This document shows positions 52,105 through 60,380 of a stretch of DNA of 64,000 nt, in pieces. Position numbers and translations under genes: made by a program. Position 1 is the first letter of the stretch, and each line of letters begins with the position of its first letter. A model generated the notes under the pieces. That model did no database searches and was not told where the DNA came from. It was given only the letters and a program-made list of their open reading frames with translations. The stretch spans positions 1,302,001 through 1,366,000 of the forward strand of contig NZ_CP127295.1 in assembly GCF_030285665.1 (NCBI RefSeq). Direction: 5' to 3'. Source of the DNA: Amycolatopsis mongoliensis (lineage in GTDB: Bacteria > Actinomycetota > Actinomycetes > Mycobacteriales > Pseudonocardiaceae).

Positions 52105-53406
52105 ATGGAAGACGAGCAGGAACAGCCGGAGACGGCCGCCAAGCCGGTGACGGAGCGCGACGATCCTGACTGGAAGCCGTCGCCGTTCCCGCGCGAGACG
52201 CCCCCCGCTCCGGTGGACGAGGCACCGTCGCGGACGCGGCGGGCCGGGCGGATCACCCGCCGGGTCGCGGTCGGTCTCGTCTCGGTGCTCGCTCTCGGCG
52301 CCAGCGGCTACGCCTACGTCACCAAGGACCAGCTGCAGAGCACCATCCCGACGACCGACGCGCTCACCCCGCGCGCCGGCGAGCCCGCACCGCCGCCCGC
52401 GGACGACGGCGCGGACGACATCCTGCTCGTCGGCAGCGACGCGCGGACCGACGCGCAGGGCAACCAGCTCCCGCTGCGGGTGCTGAAGGAGCTGCGGACC
52501 GAGGCCAACAACGGCGCGGTGAACACCGACACGGTGATCCTGCTGCGGGTGCCGAAGAACGGCTCGAAGCCGTCGGCGGTGTCGGTGCCCCGGGACACCT
52601 GGACCGACATCCCGGGCCGCGGCAAGGCGAAGATCAACTCGGCGTACGGCATCGCGAAGGCGCACTTCGCGCAGGGGCTGCGCGCGCAGGGTGAGCGCGA
52701 CCAGGCGAAGATCGAGCGCGACTCCGACACCGAGGGCCGCCGGGTGCTGGTGCAGGCGGTGCAGGACCTCACCCAGGTGCGGATCGACCACTACGCCGAG
52801 ATCAACCTGCTGGGCTTCTACCTGCTCACCGAGGCCCTCGGCGGCGTGAAGGTCTGCCTGAACCACGCGACCGAGGACAAGGACTCGGGCGCGAACTTCC
52901 GCCGCGGCGAGCAGACGGTGTCCGGTGGCGAAGCGCTGTCGTTCGTCCGCCAGCGCAAGAACCTGCCGCGCGGCGACCTCGACCGGATCGTGCGGCAGCA
53001 GGCGTTCCTGTCGTCGGCGCTGCACCAGGTGCTCTCGGCGGGCACGCTGGCCAGCCCCGGCACGCTGAACAACCTGATGGACGCGGTGCACCGGTCGCTG
53101 ACCCTCGACCCGGGGCTCGACCTGCTGCAGTTCGCGCAGCAGGCGAAGGGCCTCGCGTCGGGCGACCTGGCGTTCGCGACGATCCCGGTGATCACGGCGA
53201 ACGGCCGCAGCGAGGACGGCCAGAGCATCGTGGAGATCGACCCGAAGGCGGTCCGCGAGTTCGTGGCGGGCTTGGCGGGCCGCTCCGCACCGGCGGCGGC
53301 CAAGGCGCCGGACAGCTCCCCTGCCGGCGGCGGCTCGGGCAGCGGCGCCGCCCCCGCCGCGGCGCCGCTGCTCCAAGCTTCCGACGGAGTCCCCTGCGTC
53401 AACTGA
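52105..53406 (+). CDS. LytR-CpsA-Psr (LCP) glycan ligase, second copy
   Basis: The 433-aa protein has a cytoplasmic basic N-terminus (1-50), one helix (about 55-72) and an LCP domain (about 110-385, with ILLVGSDARTD, VPRDTWTDIPG and FVRQRKNLPRGDLDRIVRQQ). The short tail again ends VPCVN. It lacks the LytR_C domain. ATG at 52105 has GGGAGG 9 nt upstream. 38 bp after the first LCP gene in one operon; the last 8 bp overlap the convergent NmrA-like gene. Confidence 0.92.
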   Translation: MEDEQEQPETAAKPVTERDDPDWKPSPFPRETPPAPVDEAPSRTRRAGRITRRVAVGLVSVLALGASGYAYVTKDQLQSTIPTTDALTPRAGEPAPPPADDGADDILLVGSDARTDAQGNQLPLRVLKELRTEANNGAVNTDTVILLRVPKNGSKPSAVSVPRDTWTDIPGRGKAKINSAYGIAKAHFAQGLRAQGERDQAKIERDSDTEGRRVLVQAVQDLTQVRIDHYAEINLLGFYLLTEALGGVKVCLNHATEDKDSGANFRRGEQTVSGGEALSFVRQRKNLPRGDLDRIVRQQAFLSSALHQVLSAGTLASPGTLNNLMDAVHRSLTLDPGLDLLQFAQQAKGLASGDLAFATIPVITANGRSEDGQSIVEIDPKAVREFVAGLAGRSAPAAAKAPDSSPAGGGSGSGAAPAAAPLLQASDGVPCVN

Positions 53407-54229
53407 AGTCGGCGCGGTGCTCCTCCGCCCACTGGCGGAACGTCCGGGGCGCGGTCCCGGTCACCTCGCGCACGAGGTCCGTCACGAGCGACGGCTCCCG
53501 CGTCGTCCGCTCCCACGCCCGCAGGATCTCCGGCGGCACCTCGGGCGGCCACCCCAGTGCGACCATCTTCCCGGCCGCCTGCTCCGGCGTCTCCTCCTCG
53601 ACCCGCAACGGCCGGCCGAGGACGTCGGCGAGCACTTCCGCCTGCTCCCGGAACGAGATCGGCGCCGGGCCGGTGAGCGCAAGCGCCTGCCCCGCGTGCG
53701 ATCCGTCGATCAGGATCCGCGCGGCGACGTCGCCGATGTCCTGCTCGTGGATCGCCCCGATCCGCGAGTCCGGGTAGGCCGTGCGGATCACGCCCTCGGC
53801 GATGTCCGCGCGCCAGCCCAGGACGTTCGTCGCGAACGCGCCGGGGTTGAGCACGGTCGAGGCGAACGGCGCCGCGGCCAGCGCCTCCTCGACCGCGCGG
53901 TGCAGCCGCGCGATCCGGCTCTGCGCGGACCGCGGTTCCAGCGTCGCCGCCGACGACAGCAGCACGACGTGCCGTACGCCGGCCGCCTCCGCCGCCTTCA
54001 CGAACCCTTCGATCCCCGATGGCCGCGTGTACAGGAACACCGCGCCGACGCCGTCGAGGGCGGCGTCCAGTGTGGACGGATCTTCCAGGTCGGCGCTGAC
54101 CTTGGCGGTCGGGACGTCGAGCGTGGCGGCGTCGCGGCTCGCGGCGCGGACGTCCTGACCTGCGGCGACGAGCGCGTCGAGCACGGCGCGGCCGACGTGC
54201 CCGCGGGCCCCGGTGACGAGAACGGGCAT
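53399..54229 (-). CDS. NmrA/SDR-like NAD(P)-binding protein
   Basis: The 276-aa protein has the atypical-SDR dinucleotide motif VTGARGHVG (5-13), VLLSSAAT and GPAPISFREQAEVLADVLGR, like NAD(P)H-binding quinone reductases and NmrA sensors. ATG at 54229 has GGGGGA upstream. A perfect dyad lies in its promoter, suggesting control by an unlinked regulator. Substrate unknown. Confidence 0.85.
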   Translation of the reverse strand: MPVLVTGARGHVGRAVLDALVAAGQDVRAASRDAATLDVPTAKVSADLEDPSTLDAALDGVGAVFLYTRPSGIEGFVKAAEAAGVRHVVLLSSAATLEPRSAQSRIARLHRAVEEALAAAPFASTVLNPGAFATNVLGWRADIAEGVIRTAYPDSRIGAIHEQDIGDVAARILIDGSHAGQALALTGPAPISFREQAEVLADVLGRPLRVEEETPEQAAGKMVALGWPPEVPPEILRAWERTTREPSLVTDLVREVTGTAPRTFRQWAEEHRADFS

Positions 54230-54251
54230 GGCTGTCCCCCAGCTTCCGAGA

Positions 54252-54276
54252 TAGCTTTGCTTGCAAAACAAAGCTA
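54252..54276. promoter_or_regulatory. Perfect 8-bp dyad upstream of NmrA-like gene
   Basis: TAGCTTTG (54252-54259) and CAAAGCTA (54269-54276) are perfect inverted arms 9 nt apart. The AT-rich dyad stands out against its GC-rich surroundings and lies 23 bp from the NmrA-like start, fitting an HxlR- or MarR-type operator. No such regulator gene is adjacent. Confidence 0.6.
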
Positions 54277-54338
54277 CTCAGCCCGAGGATGCGGTGTCAA
54301 CCGGCGAAGCGCGTGGTCCGCGCTTTAGCCTTGTCCAC

Positions 54339-55049
54339 ATGAGCCTGACCGACGAGCTGCTGCGCCCGCTGCTGGCCTCGCCCGCCAAACCGTTGATCAC
54401 CCACTACGACGACCAACTGGGCAGCCGCGTCGAGCTGTCCGTGGCGACGACCGCCAACTGGGCGGCGAAAACGGCCAACTGGCTGACCGAAGAGTTCGAC
54501 GTCGAACCGGGCGACGCCGTGGCCGTGCAGCTCCCGGCGCACTGGCAGACCGTCGGCGTGCTGCTCGGGGCGTGGTGGTGCGGGGCGCGCGTCGTGACCG
54601 AAGGCGCGGGCGCGCGGGTGGCGTTCGTCGGGCCGGACGACCCGGAGCCGACCGGCGCCACGGCGACCGCGGTCGTCACGCTCGACCCGATGGGCCGCGG
54701 GCTGGCCGAGCCGCCGGGCGGCGGCGCGTTCGACTACCTGTCGGAGTCCCGCGCGGCGGGCGACCAGTACAGCCCGCTGTTCCCGATCCCGGGTGACACG
54801 CCCGCGCTGTTCGAGTCCACTGTGGACGAGGTGCTGGCGGAAGCCCGCGCCCGCGCGGCGAAACTCGGCCTCACCGCGGACGACCGCGTGTTGTCCACCC
54901 GGGACTGGAGCGGACCGGAGGGCATCCTCGACGGCCTGCTCGTCCCCCTGGCCGCGGGCGCCCACCTGGTCCACGTGAGCAACGCGGACCAGGCCAAGCT
55001 CGCCGCCCGCCGCGACGCGGAGCGCACCACGGCCGACCTCCCCGCCTGA
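54339..55049 (+). CDS. TIGR03089-family protein (truncated AMP-binding fold)
   Basis: The 236-aa protein resembles only the N-terminal part of acyl-adenylate-forming enzymes (VAVQLPAHWQTVGVLLGAWWCGA). It lacks the ATP-binding P-loop TSGTTG and the A8/A10 motifs, so adenylation is unlikely. It corresponds to mycobacterial Rv3268 next to the LCP gene. ATG at 54339 is 7 nt after TAGCCT (54326-54331), suggesting a leaderless message. Confidence 0.83.
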   Translation: MSLTDELLRPLLASPAKPLITHYDDQLGSRVELSVATTANWAAKTANWLTEEFDVEPGDAVAVQLPAHWQTVGVLLGAWWCGARVVTEGAGARVAFVGPDDPEPTGATATAVVTLDPMGRGLAEPPGGGAFDYLSESRAAGDQYSPLFPIPGDTPALFESTVDEVLAEARARAAKLGLTADDRVLSTRDWSGPEGILDGLLVPLAAGAHLVHVSNADQAKLAARRDAERTTADLPA

Positions 55050-55051
55050 AT

Positions 55052-55108
55052 GCCGTGAAGGCCTCCTTCCCGGCTCTTAGCGCCGGTAAGGAGGCCTTCA
55101 CGGCTTTT
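55052..55108. terminator. Long hairpin, family D, with T-run
   Basis: GCCGTGAAGGCCTCCTT (55052-55068) pairs with AAGGAGGCCTTCACGGC (55088-55104), followed by TTTT. An imperfect inner CCGGC stem surrounds TCTTA. It lies between the TIGR03089 gene and the convergent DoxX gene. Confidence 0.9.
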
Positions 55109-55112
55109 GCCC

Positions 55113-55553
55113 TCAGGCGTTCTGCAGCTCGCCGACCTCGGTGTCGCGGCGGGGGCGGCGACGGCCCCACAGCAGGTGGTCGAGCGAAAGCCGGCCGCCG
55201 TTGAAGCCGAGGGCGAGCCCGGCGAGCGCGAGCACCAGCACCAGCTCGTAGCCGCCCTGGCCGGTCAGGCCGTTGTCGATGTGCACCGAGAGCAGCGCGC
55301 CGACGGAGATCACGACGTACCCGATGCCGACCAGCGGCATCAGGAACCCGGCGATGAACGCGACGGAGCCGAGGATCTCGACGGTCATCGCGAAGACCGC
55401 GGCGGCCGTGGGCAGCGGGATGCCGGTCATCTCGAAGAACTTCGCCGTGCCGCCGATGCCGTTGTTCCACTTCTGGAGCCCGTGCGCGAGGAAGACGACC
55501 GCGACGCCGATCCTCCCCAGCAGCAGGGCCACGTCCTTGAATCGTCCGAACAT
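55113..55553 (-). CDS. DoxX-family membrane protein
   Basis: The 146-aa protein has four predicted helices: LLGRIGVAVVFLAHGLQKW at the start, then MTVEILGSVAFIAGFLMPLVG and two more. DoxX proteins partner with oxidoreductases or superoxide dismutase systems in some bacteria; the role here is unknown. ATG at 55553 has GGGGAG about 12 nt upstream. Confidence 0.85.
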   Translation of the reverse strand: MFGRFKDVALLLGRIGVAVVFLAHGLQKWNNGIGGTAKFFEMTGIPLPTAAAVFAMTVEILGSVAFIAGFLMPLVGIGYVVISVGALLSVHIDNGLTGQGGYELVLVLALAGLALGFNGGRLSLDHLLWGRRRPRRDTEVGELQNA

Positions 55554-55739
55554 CCGGTTTCAGCTCCCCGGTAGGTGAAGTTTCAACTGACCCGACCCAA
55601 AGTAGGGCACCCGGTACCGCCGTCCCCAGCTCCGGAGGGTGATCGACAGGGAACCGACAGGGACGAAATTCGGTTGGCCGCCGCCGGGGCGGGAGCTACC
55701 TTCGCCCTGACCTGCGTCCACGACCGTGAGGAGACCCCG

Positions 55740-55847
55740 ATGCGCCGACAGACCGTTCCGCCCGGCCTGTCACCCGCATCACAAAGGATCTCCCACGACC
55801 GTGAAAACCCTGAACATCGGCATTCTCGCGCACGTCGACGCCGGTAA
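55740..55847 (+). CDS. Candidate 35-codon leader ORF of the ribosomal protection gene
   Basis: ATG at 55740 has GAGGAG 6 nt upstream, a better ribosome site than that of the downstream gene. The 35-residue product starts MRRQTVPPGLSPASQRIS and is Arg-rich at its end. It overlaps the resistance gene by 47 bp in another frame. Translation across the second start could couple or attenuate it, as leader peptides do for tet(M). The start could also be spurious. Confidence 0.35.
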   Translation: MRRQTVPPGLSPASQRISHDRENPEHRHSRARRRR

Positions 55848-57657
55848 GACCAGCCTGACCGAACGCCTGCTCTTCGAAGCGGGCGCGATCGACCACCTCG
55901 GCAGCGTCGACCGCGGCGACACCCAGACCGACTCCCTCGAGCTCGAACGCCGTCGCGGCATCACCATCCGCTCCGCGGTGGTCTCGTTCACGACCGGCGA
56001 CACCCGGATCACCCTGATCGACACCCCGGGTCACTCGGACTTCATCGCCGAGGTCGAGCGCGCCCTGCGCGTGCTCGACGGGGCCGTGCTGGTGGTGTCC
56101 GCCGTCGAAGGCGTCCAGGCCCAGACCCGCGTGCTGATGCGCACCCTGCGCCGGCTCGGCATCCCCACCCTGATCTTCGTCAACAAGATCGACCGGCCGG
56201 GCGCGCGTGACCTGCTCGACGAGATCCGCGCGAAGCTGGCGCCGCGCGCGATCGCCCTGAACGCCGCCACCGCGTCCGACGAGCTGGCCGAGCTGCTGGC
56301 CGACGGCGACGACGCGTTCCTGGAGTCCTATGTGGAGGGCCGGGTCGACGAGCCCGGATGCCGCACCGAGCTGGCCCGGCAGGTGGCGCGCGGCGCGCTG
56401 CACCCGGTGCTGTCCGGCTCGGCGATCACCGGCGCCGGCGTCGCCGGCCTCGTCACGGCGATGGCCGAGCTGCTCCCGGCCGCCGAGCGCACCGGCGACG
56501 GACCGCTGCACGCAACGGTGTTCAAGATCGATCGCGGCCGCGCCGGGGAGAAGATCGCCTACGCGCGCCTGCACTCCGGGTCACTGGCCCCGCGACAGCG
56601 GATCTCCTTCTACCGCGGGGAAACCGAGCTCACCGGCCGGGTCACGGCGATCGAGGTCACCGGGGACGACGTGGCACTGGCCGGCGATGTCGCCCGGGTA
56701 CGCGGCCTGCGCGACGTCCGCATCGGCGACCGGCTCGGCTCCCCCGGCACCGCGCGCGACGGCGTGTTCGCGCCCCCGAGCCTGGAGACGGTGGTGCGGC
56801 CGGTCCGGCCCGAGCAGGCGGCGGCGTTGTTCACGGCGCTGACCCGGCTGTCCGAGGAGGACCCGCTGATCGACGTCCGCCGCCACGGCCACGACATTTC
56901 GGTGCGGCTCTACGGCGAAGTGCAGAAGGAGGTGCTGCGCTCGCTGCTGGCCGACGGCGCCGGCATCGACGTCACCTTCGAGCGGACGCGCACCCTGTAC
57001 GTCGAGAAGCCGGTCGGCCGCGGTGAGGCCGTGGAGGAGCTGGATCCGGAGCAGCGGCTGTACTTCTTCGCGACGGTCGGGCTGCGGGTGGAACCCGGCC
57101 CCGGCGTCACGTTCGGGCTCTCGGTCGAGCTGGGCTCGCTGCCGCTCGCGTTCCACAAGGCCATCGAGGAGACCGTCCACACCACGCTCGAGCAGGGGTT
57201 GCACGGCTGGGAGGTGCTGGACGTCGCCGTCACGCTGACGCACACGGCGTTCTTCAGTCCGCTCAGCGCCGCGGGCGACTTCCGCAAGATGACGCCGCTG
57301 GTGCTGATGGCGGCGCTGAAGCAGGCCGGCACGCGGGTGCACGAGCCGGTGCACCGCTTCGAGCTGGAGGTCCCGGCGAACGCCGTCAGCGCGGTGCTGC
57401 TCAAGCTCGCGGAGCTGCGCGCGGTGCCCGGCGAACCGGTCATCGGGGCGTCGTCGTGCACGCTGCACGGCACGATCCCGGCGGAGCACGTCCACGCGTT
57501 CGAGCAGGCCCTGCCGGCGCTCAGTCAGGGCGAGGGCGTCTTCCTCAGCGAGTTCGAGGACTACCGTCCTTGCCCCGGCCCGCCGCCCACGCGGCCGCGG
57601 ACCGGCCAGAACCCGTTGGACCGCAAGGAATACCTCGCGCAGGTGGCCCGGCGTTAG
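55801..57657 (+). CDS. Tetracycline-type ribosomal protection protein (OtrA/TetM family GTPase)
   Basis: The 618-aa EF-G-like GTPase releases tetracyclines from the ribosome. G1 motif AHVDAGKT is at 10-17, followed by GDTQTDSLELERRRGITI (switch I), DTPGH and NKID; EF-G domains II-V follow, with the C-terminal EFEDYRPCPG. Start NIGILAHVDAGKTSLTERLL matches OtrA. GTG at 55801; AAAGGA lies 12 nt upstream. The stop overlaps the convergent DUF1206 gene by 4 bp. OtrA-type genes serve as self-resistance in producers; no tetracycline cluster is visible here. Confidence 0.9.
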   Translation: MKTLNIGILAHVDAGKTSLTERLLFEAGAIDHLGSVDRGDTQTDSLELERRRGITIRSAVVSFTTGDTRITLIDTPGHSDFIAEVERALRVLDGAVLVVSAVEGVQAQTRVLMRTLRRLGIPTLIFVNKIDRPGARDLLDEIRAKLAPRAIALNAATASDELAELLADGDDAFLESYVEGRVDEPGCRTELARQVARGALHPVLSGSAITGAGVAGLVTAMAELLPAAERTGDGPLHATVFKIDRGRAGEKIAYARLHSGSLAPRQRISFYRGETELTGRVTAIEVTGDDVALAGDVARVRGLRDVRIGDRLGSPGTARDGVFAPPSLETVVRPVRPEQAAALFTALTRLSEEDPLIDVRRHGHDISVRLYGEVQKEVLRSLLADGAGIDVTFERTRTLYVEKPVGRGEAVEELDPEQRLYFFATVGLRVEPGPGVTFGLSVELGSLPLAFHKAIEETVHTTLEQGLHGWEVLDVAVTLTHTAFFSPLSAAGDFRKMTPLVLMAALKQAGTRVHEPVHRFELEVPANAVSAVLLKLAELRAVPGEPVIGASSCTLHGTIPAEHVHAFEQALPALSQGEGVFLSEFEDYRPCPGPPPTRPRTGQNPLDRKEYLAQVARR

Positions 57658-58490
57658 CGCTTGTGGGCCCAGGCCGCGGCGAAGCAGTAGGCGCCGAAGG
57701 CGGCCAGGCCGAGGGCCACGACGGTCAGCAGCGCGGTGCCGAAGGGCTGGGCGGCGAGCGTCTTGAGCGCGGCGTCCAGCCCGCCGGCCTTGTGCGCGTC
57801 GGAATCGAACCCGGCGATGGCCAGCAGGATCGCGACCACGGTGAAGACGACGCCCTTGGCGAGGTACCCCGTCATGCCCAGCCAGCCGACCCAGCGCTTG
57901 GTCTTGCCCGGCAGCTCGGTCGTGTTCAGGTCTTCGAGGAACTTCTTCTTCACGCCCTTCACCCCGGCGGCGATCGCCACGCCGAGGACGGCCACGGCGG
58001 CGATGACCACCAGCGCCGGCCCGAACGGCAGGGTCAGCAGCTTGGCGGTGAACTCCTGCTGGCTCTGGTTGCCCGAGCCGCCGCCCCCGCTGCCGGTGGC
58101 GATCCGGAAGGCGGTGAAACCGAGCACGATCACGACGACCCCGCGCGCGACGGCGCCGATCCGCTTGCGCGTCCGCTTCCCGCCGCTGACCCACTCGTAG
58201 CCGGTGGCGGCCATCAGGAACTGCCAGAGCCCGAACAGGACCAGCCCGATGGCGATGACCCAGAGCAGGACCTGGCCGAACGCCGTCGAGCCGATCTGCT
58301 GCAGGGCGCCCTTCTGGTCGGCCTGCTCGCTGTCGCCGAAGGCGACCTGCAGGGCGAGGTAGGCGATGACGAGGTGGACGACGCCGTAGCAGGCCATGCC
58401 GACCCGGCCGAGCAGCTGCGCCGTGTCGCTCTTTTCGCCTCTTTCGGCGTTGGCCTCGGTCCGGTGCACGCCTTCTGATGTCCGGTTCAT
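57654..58490 (-). CDS. DUF1206 membrane protein
   Basis: The 278-aa protein has six predicted helices in three repeated pairs, each pair beginning with a GxxGxxxxGVV-like segment (VGMACYGVVHLVIAYLAL, IGAVARGVVVIVLGFTAF, LGMTGYLAKGVVFTVVAIL). That is the DUF1206 repeat. A hydrophilic N-terminus and Gly-rich loop (GSGGGGSG) separate them. ATG at 58490; an ATG at 58532 is possible. Function unknown. Confidence 0.86.
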   Translation of the reverse strand: MNRTSEGVHRTEANAERGEKSDTAQLLGRVGMACYGVVHLVIAYLALQVAFGDSEQADQKGALQQIGSTAFGQVLLWVIAIGLVLFGLWQFLMAATGYEWVSGGKRTRKRIGAVARGVVVIVLGFTAFRIATGSGGGGSGNQSQQEFTAKLLTLPFGPALVVIAAVAVLGVAIAAGVKGVKKKFLEDLNTTELPGKTKRWVGWLGMTGYLAKGVVFTVVAILLAIAGFDSDAHKAGGLDAALKTLAAQPFGTALLTVVALGLAAFGAYCFAAAWAHKR

Positions 58491-58622
58491 GCCCTCCGGG
58501 TACCCACTCCGGACCGCAGTCGGCTGGGCCATGCGGCCCAATCCCGGGCGGTGCCGGCCCGATTGCGACATGGATGCGCGACCGGTCGACTCCTGGTCGG
58601 AGTCGGCGGCGTACCCCGGACC

Positions 58623-59048
58623 CTAGGCGGGCCGGCGGCGGGCCTCGTCGAGCCCGGTCCAGCCCCCGTTGGCCGCGAGCAGCCTCAGCACCTGCTCCGC
58701 TTGCTCGGCGAAGCGCGCGAGGTCGTCGTGCAGCAGGGCCGCGCGTTCGCTGTCGAGCTGGTCGAAGTCGTCCCACCACAGCCCGATCGCCGTGCTCGCC
58801 GTGACGACGAGTCCCTGGACGAGGCGCCGGAACCCGGGCGACGGCTCTGCCGCGCTCTCGCGGTACGCCGTCTCGATGTCGTCACACGCGGTCAAGAGTT
58901 CCCGCAGCCGGCGGACGGCATCCGCCGGGGTGCCATCCCAGGCGGCCGTCGGCCAGGCGCGGTCGGACAGCTCGAGCCACAGCCGCCAGCCGGCGACCAG
59001 CTCGGCTTCGTCGTGGGGCGTCCAGGACGCCGGAACCGGCCAGTACAT
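58623..59048 (-). CDS. Hypothetical cytoplasmic protein
   Basis: The 141-aa, acidic, Trp-rich helical protein starts MYWPVPASWTPHDEAELVAG; no signal peptide or membrane segment, no family recognised. ATG at 59048 has a weak GGAG-type site. It stands alone between the DUF1206 and lipase genes with a 132-bp gap on the upstream side of DUF1206. Confidence 0.7.
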   Translation of the reverse strand: MYWPVPASWTPHDEAELVAGWRLWLELSDRAWPTAAWDGTPADAVRRLRELLTACDDIETAYRESAAEPSPGFRRLVQGLVVTASTAIGLWWDDFDQLDSERAALLHDDLARFAEQAEQVLRLLAANGGWTGLDEARRRPA

Positions 59049-59116
59049 GCTTCGAGCGTGACACCGCCGGAGCGGAAATCCGCCCCGGCGGTGGGTTATG
59101 TCTCATGTGGCGAAGG

Positions 59117-60058
59117 TCAGCCGATCTGCCCGCTGATCACGGGCGGCACCGGCACGCAGGGCGGCGTCTTGGCGTGGGCCGGGTCGAGCGCGTTGAGCAC
59201 CAGCCCCTCGGCGACGGGGTCGTAGGTGATGCCGAGGTGGTCGGTGAAGTCGAGCCCGCAGACGTTCTGCAGCAGGATGTTCTTGACGTTCGGCTTCGGC
59301 GCGAGGAAGGCACTGGTGTAGGGCGTCACGACGTCGTCGTAGCGGGTCTGGATGACGGTGTACTGGATGCCGTCGACGGTTTCGCCGCCGGCGTTGAGGT
59401 CGGTGAGGAAGGCCGAGCCGACGGCCTGCTCGTTGCACGCCTGGCAGACGGTCCCGAGTGCGGCCGGGACGCCGGGGATCATTTCGAGCGTGCTGAGCAG
59501 CCCGAAGAGGTCGGTCCCGTGGTTGGACGGCGACAGCCCGACGAGCCGGCTGATCTTGTCGGCACCGCCGAGGTACTTGATCCAGTACCGGACGTTCATC
59601 CCGCCCTGCGAGTGCCCGACGACGTCGAGCTTCTTGGCGCCGGTCGCCTGGAGGACCTTGTCCCCGAAGGCGGCAAGCGCTTTCGTGGTGTCGGCGACGG
59701 GCCCGACGGTCTGCAGGAAGCTCCCGGGCGCCCCGCCGAAGTTGCCGGCGAAGACGCAGTAGCCGGCGTTGGCGAGCTTCTGCGAGAGGTTGGCCCAGTT
59801 CTCGTAGGCGTTGGCGGTGGTGCCGTTGGAGAGCAGCACGGGGTTGGGGTGCTGGTCGCTGGGCTTGCAGTTCCAGTCGTTCGCCCCGGGTGGCGCGATG
59901 GTCGGTGCGCCGAGTGAGTAGAGGGCGGCCGTGAGGATGTTGGGCTGCACGGGCCCGGTGGGTTCCTTTTCGGCTGCCTGGCCCGTCCCGGCCCCCAGCA
60001 CGAGTGCGGTCATCGTGGCGGCGGCCGCCGTGAGCCACCTGCGCGTCGTTGCGCCCAT
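59117..60058 (-). CDS. Secreted triacylglycerol lipase (class 2 type)
   Basis: The 313-aa alpha/beta-hydrolase has a signal peptide (about 1-28, ending GQA). The nucleophile motif is VVGHSQGG with Ser150; RYDDVVTPY contains a possible acid Asp, and DHLGITYDP the likely His. Several Cys (64, 101, pairs near 200) may form disulfides. It resembles EstB-like actinobacterial lipases. ATG at 60058 is chosen because GAGG lies 8 nt upstream; GTG at 60067 would add three residues. Confidence 0.88.
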   Translation of the reverse strand: MGATTRRWLTAAAATMTALVLGAGTGQAAEKEPTGPVQPNILTAALYSLGAPTIAPPGANDWNCKPSDQHPNPVLLSNGTTANAYENWANLSQKLANAGYCVFAGNFGGAPGSFLQTVGPVADTTKALAAFGDKVLQATGAKKLDVVGHSQGGMNVRYWIKYLGGADKISRLVGLSPSNHGTDLFGLLSTLEMIPGVPAALGTVCQACNEQAVGSAFLTDLNAGGETVDGIQYTVIQTRYDDVVTPYTSAFLAPKPNVKNILLQNVCGLDFTDHLGITYDPVAEGLVLNALDPAHAKTPPCVPVPPVISGQIG

Positions 60059-60380
60059 CCGTTTCACCTCTCTGTGAACCGATGGTGATCCGCGTCACCG
60101 ATGAGTTAACGCGCGGGTAACTTGTCCGGTCACTCCCCCTGGTGAGTGATTTTCTGTCGGCGGTTGACCTGCTATGAGTGACACGGAACCGCCTGAGTGG
60201 CACTCATGGGGATGACAAAAGTTCCGAGAGCGACCTCGCCGTCAAGAGGGCTGGGCGCGGGTAGCCAGGTTTTCCGACTCGGGGGCCTGGCTCGTCTCGG
60301 GCCGGCGGTTTGCCCCCGACACACGAAACGGCCCCCGGCGCGGTGGTCGCGCCGGGGGCCGTCGGGTCGGGTACGCCTGG
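60059..60380. other. 322-bp intergenic region with several dyads and a possible structured RNA
   Basis: No gene is supported. Seen: GTTA..TAAC near the lipase start (60105-60121), ATGAGTG/CACTCAT (60174-60207) and AGCCAGG/CCTGGCT (60263-60292). A GGGGG/CCCCC pair (60281-60285 with 60312-60316) could extend the fold, and the terminator at 60328 follows. It serves as lipase promoter (minus strand) and as 3' region of the acyl-CoA dehydrogenase. Confidence 0.4.
60328..60362 (-). terminator. 15-bp perfect hairpin after acyl-CoA dehydrogenase gene
   Basis: ACGGCCCCCGGCGCG (60328-60342) and CGCGCCGGGGGCCGT (60348-60362) pair perfectly around GTGGT. On the minus strand it is followed by TTTCG. It lies 18 bp past the dehydrogenase stop. 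Confidence 0.88.

Noticed and set aside
60240..60320. Cobalamin or c-di-AMP riboswitch
   Set aside because: The conserved boxes of neither class could be aligned; only generic dyads are seen.
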